A stretch of DNA of 64,000 bases. Origin: Smittium culicis (Eukaryota; Kickxellomycota; Harpellomycetes; Harpellales; Legeriomycetaceae). Position numbers and translations under genes: made by a program. The stretch is from positions 1 to 64,000 of the forward strand of contig LSSN01000142.1 of assembly GCA_001970855.1 (NCBI GenBank), read 5' to 3'. Positions within the stretch are counted from its first letter, which is position 1; every line of letters begins with the position of its first letter. This document shows positions 62,512-64,000 of this stretch, in pieces. Under the pieces are notes generated by a model. The model searched no databases. It saw only the letters and a list, made by a program, of their open reading frames with translations, and was not told where the DNA came from.

Positions 62512-64000
62512 TAGAGAGACATATTAAGTGTTACCATCTTATTGGATAATAATAAACCGAATATTACAAGCCAATAAAAATTATAGTGTAATAAAATAAA
62601 CTAAGAAAAAATTTTTAATTATTTAAATTGTAAAGTACACGATTGCGTTATCCTTATCATCTTTCGGCAAAGGTAAATGGAAACGGGTGTGTGGGACTTA
62701 ATATGTCTCTTAAACTTGTATAATATAAATTAATATTCTCTCTAAAGAGCTCGATTAATTATAACTTTATAATTCAGTGAGGAAACATATCAAGTTGCTC
62801 CAAATTTAAGATCGACTCAGTTAAGTTATTTGATGAATTTCTAGTGAGTCGAAAATATGTATCAATGATATAATTTGATGAAAATGCGGGCAAAACTATA
62901 TAATCTGATGATTCAGCTGGGTTTGCGGCTAGAATGGCTCCTATTGCTCTGCCATTCGGTATAGGAGTGTCGGGGTCACGGCGGATTAGATCAGAAATCG
63001 ATTGAATGTATCTCTTTATACTGTACACAGAAATAGGCTCCTTGTTGTCTTTAATAGATATCATCAACCTTTTTACAGTCCATTCGCTGTTGTTCTCATG
63101 AATTGTTGGACAGAGGTGAACGTAACCTTTTCCTAATATACTTTGTAAGCTGTTAATGGAAAAAATATAGAATCTGTGTGTGAAATAATGAGTCAGGGCT
63201 TTTCAACGGCTTGACTGCCTCTCTTTTGCTTAGGTGCTACTATAACTAAATGTAGATCTCACTTTTCTGTTCTATTTCAGGCATCGTCGATTTTATTTAT
63301 GTCGCTGGCTCTCAGAAAGCCCGTCACTGCCAATAACCAACATAAATTGGCAGTTAGTTGTTTGAAATTGAGATCTATTGTGGGTCCCCAAAGTCTAAAA
63401 AGTTCTAATACCGGGGTAATATCTATATTAGGCCTAAAAAAATATTTAATGGATCTTTCGTCCAGTGTTCTCATGATATCGACGAAAATTGGGTTCTTTT
63501 TAATCTTTGTCTGATTTTCAGCTAATCCTAGTAGAGCAGATTTTTATGCCTTAATTGATCCTAATTTAAGTTTATCGATGGCATAAATTTTTGCAAGAAA
63601 ATTTATTATCTGCGGCGCGAAGATTGGATTCGTTAAATCCTTTGAATTCTTCAATCTAAGAATCGTTGCTGGATCGAGATATAACCTGATTTGCGGCAAA
63701 ATCTCCTTTCGTTTGACATTAAAAATCGACGGCATGCGTTCCAAGGCCTTACGTTTCGAGGAAACACCGCAGATCCTACAGGAAATCAAGCTCCAGTGCT
63801 TGTTTTTCAAGAGCGGAGATTTTCCGCTTTTGGGATCGGGGACTACAGTCGTTGCTTGGAGTATGGTCGGCTGAGATATTGAAAGTGCCTTCAGATATGT
63901 GAACCAGAATGCTGACTTCCACATTGGAGTAACCAGTGCCATTGTGATTCATTCTCGACGAACTTTCTGAATGACCTGTAATATAAGATTCCAAGGCGAT
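62512..64000 (-). mobile_element. DIRS-type element (copy 4), 3' part, cut by the window edge
   Basis: Terminal repeat 62515-62680 (GACATATTAAGTGTTACCAT to CTTTCGGCAAAGGTAAA), internal complementary region 62695-62800 (ACTTAATATGTCTCT, CTCTCTAAAGAGCTCGATTA, GAGGAAACATATC), then recombinase and RNase H tail read leftward from the edge. The outer tip seen in copy 1 is missing beyond 62512. This is the best preserved copy in the window. Confidence 0.75.
62774..63942 (-). pseudogene. DIRS RNase H tail and tyrosine recombinase (copy 4)
   Basis: From 63942 the minus frame runs through the conserved RNase H tail (A-L-V-T-P-M-W-K-S-A) and a linker, to a single TAA at 63544-63546. It continues in the same frame into the recombinase N-terminal domain (63474-63277, L-C-W-L-L-A-V-T-G-F-L-R-A-S-D). 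After a gap, 63067-62774 encodes the catalytic C-terminal part with G-R-A-I-G-A (an active-site Arg context) and D-T-Y-F-R-L, which holds the nucleophilic tyrosine. DIRS recombinases insert circular cDNA without target duplication. At least one stop and one further break make it non-functional as assembled. Confidence 0.7.

Overview
The window looks like nuclear DNA of an extremely AT-rich filamentous fungus. Genes have short spliceosomal introns (GT..AG, mostly 60-160 bp), typical eukaryotic housekeeping products (alpha-COP, Rpn3, dynein intermediate chain, Spt2, phosphoethanolamine cytidylyltransferase, a MYST acetyltransferase) and long non-coding AT-rich deserts holding decayed transposons. 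The base composition, compact introns and DIRS-type retroelements fit an early-diverging gut fungus such as Harpellales (Smittium/Zancudomyces). That placement is inference from memory of such sequences, not something the window proves.

Layout. 1-6357: AT-rich non-coding DNA with one decayed piggyBac-like miniature element. 6358-10620: a decayed DIRS-type retroelement on the minus strand with terminal inverted repeats and an internal complementary region. 10621-17010: non-coding DNA with a heavily mutated Tc1/mariner-like remnant. 17011-30303: main gene block, comprising a MYST acetyltransferase (+), a mitochondrial CCDC90/DUF1640 protein (-), alpha-COP (+) and a 1539-aa PPR protein (-). 30996-35430: a second DIRS element (+), interrupted by an LTR-like insertion that carries two dense heat-shock-element arrays. 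36506-38536: phosphoethanolamine cytidylyltransferase (-, nine exons). 39441-39628: a 188-bp piggyBac-like element. 41358-43246: Spt2 (+). 43504-46072: Rpn3 (-), containing an assembly gap flanked by a false-looking 638-bp duplication. 46.8-55.4 kb: gene desert, followed by a second 188-bp piggyBac-like element. 56570-58837: dynein intermediate chain (+). 59129-59692: an unknown protein with two KEN boxes (-). 60520-64000: two more DIRS fragments (-), one apparently abutting or inserted into the other.

The genes are unrelated housekeeping loci rather than a pathway cluster. Two themes connect them. Several promoters carry clusters of CCAAT boxes, which suggests NF-Y/HAP-type regulation. The non-coding space is built from old mobile elements. 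The most striking signal is the LTR-like insertion at about 32.2-32.6 kb: it has an 8-unit and a 9-unit GAA/TTC array in perfect 5-bp register, AP-1-like sites and a TATA box, the layout expected of a heat- or stress-inducible retrotransposon promoter. The most unusual gene is the MYST acetyltransferase, which has an altered acetyl-CoA loop and a codon bias unlike its neighbours.
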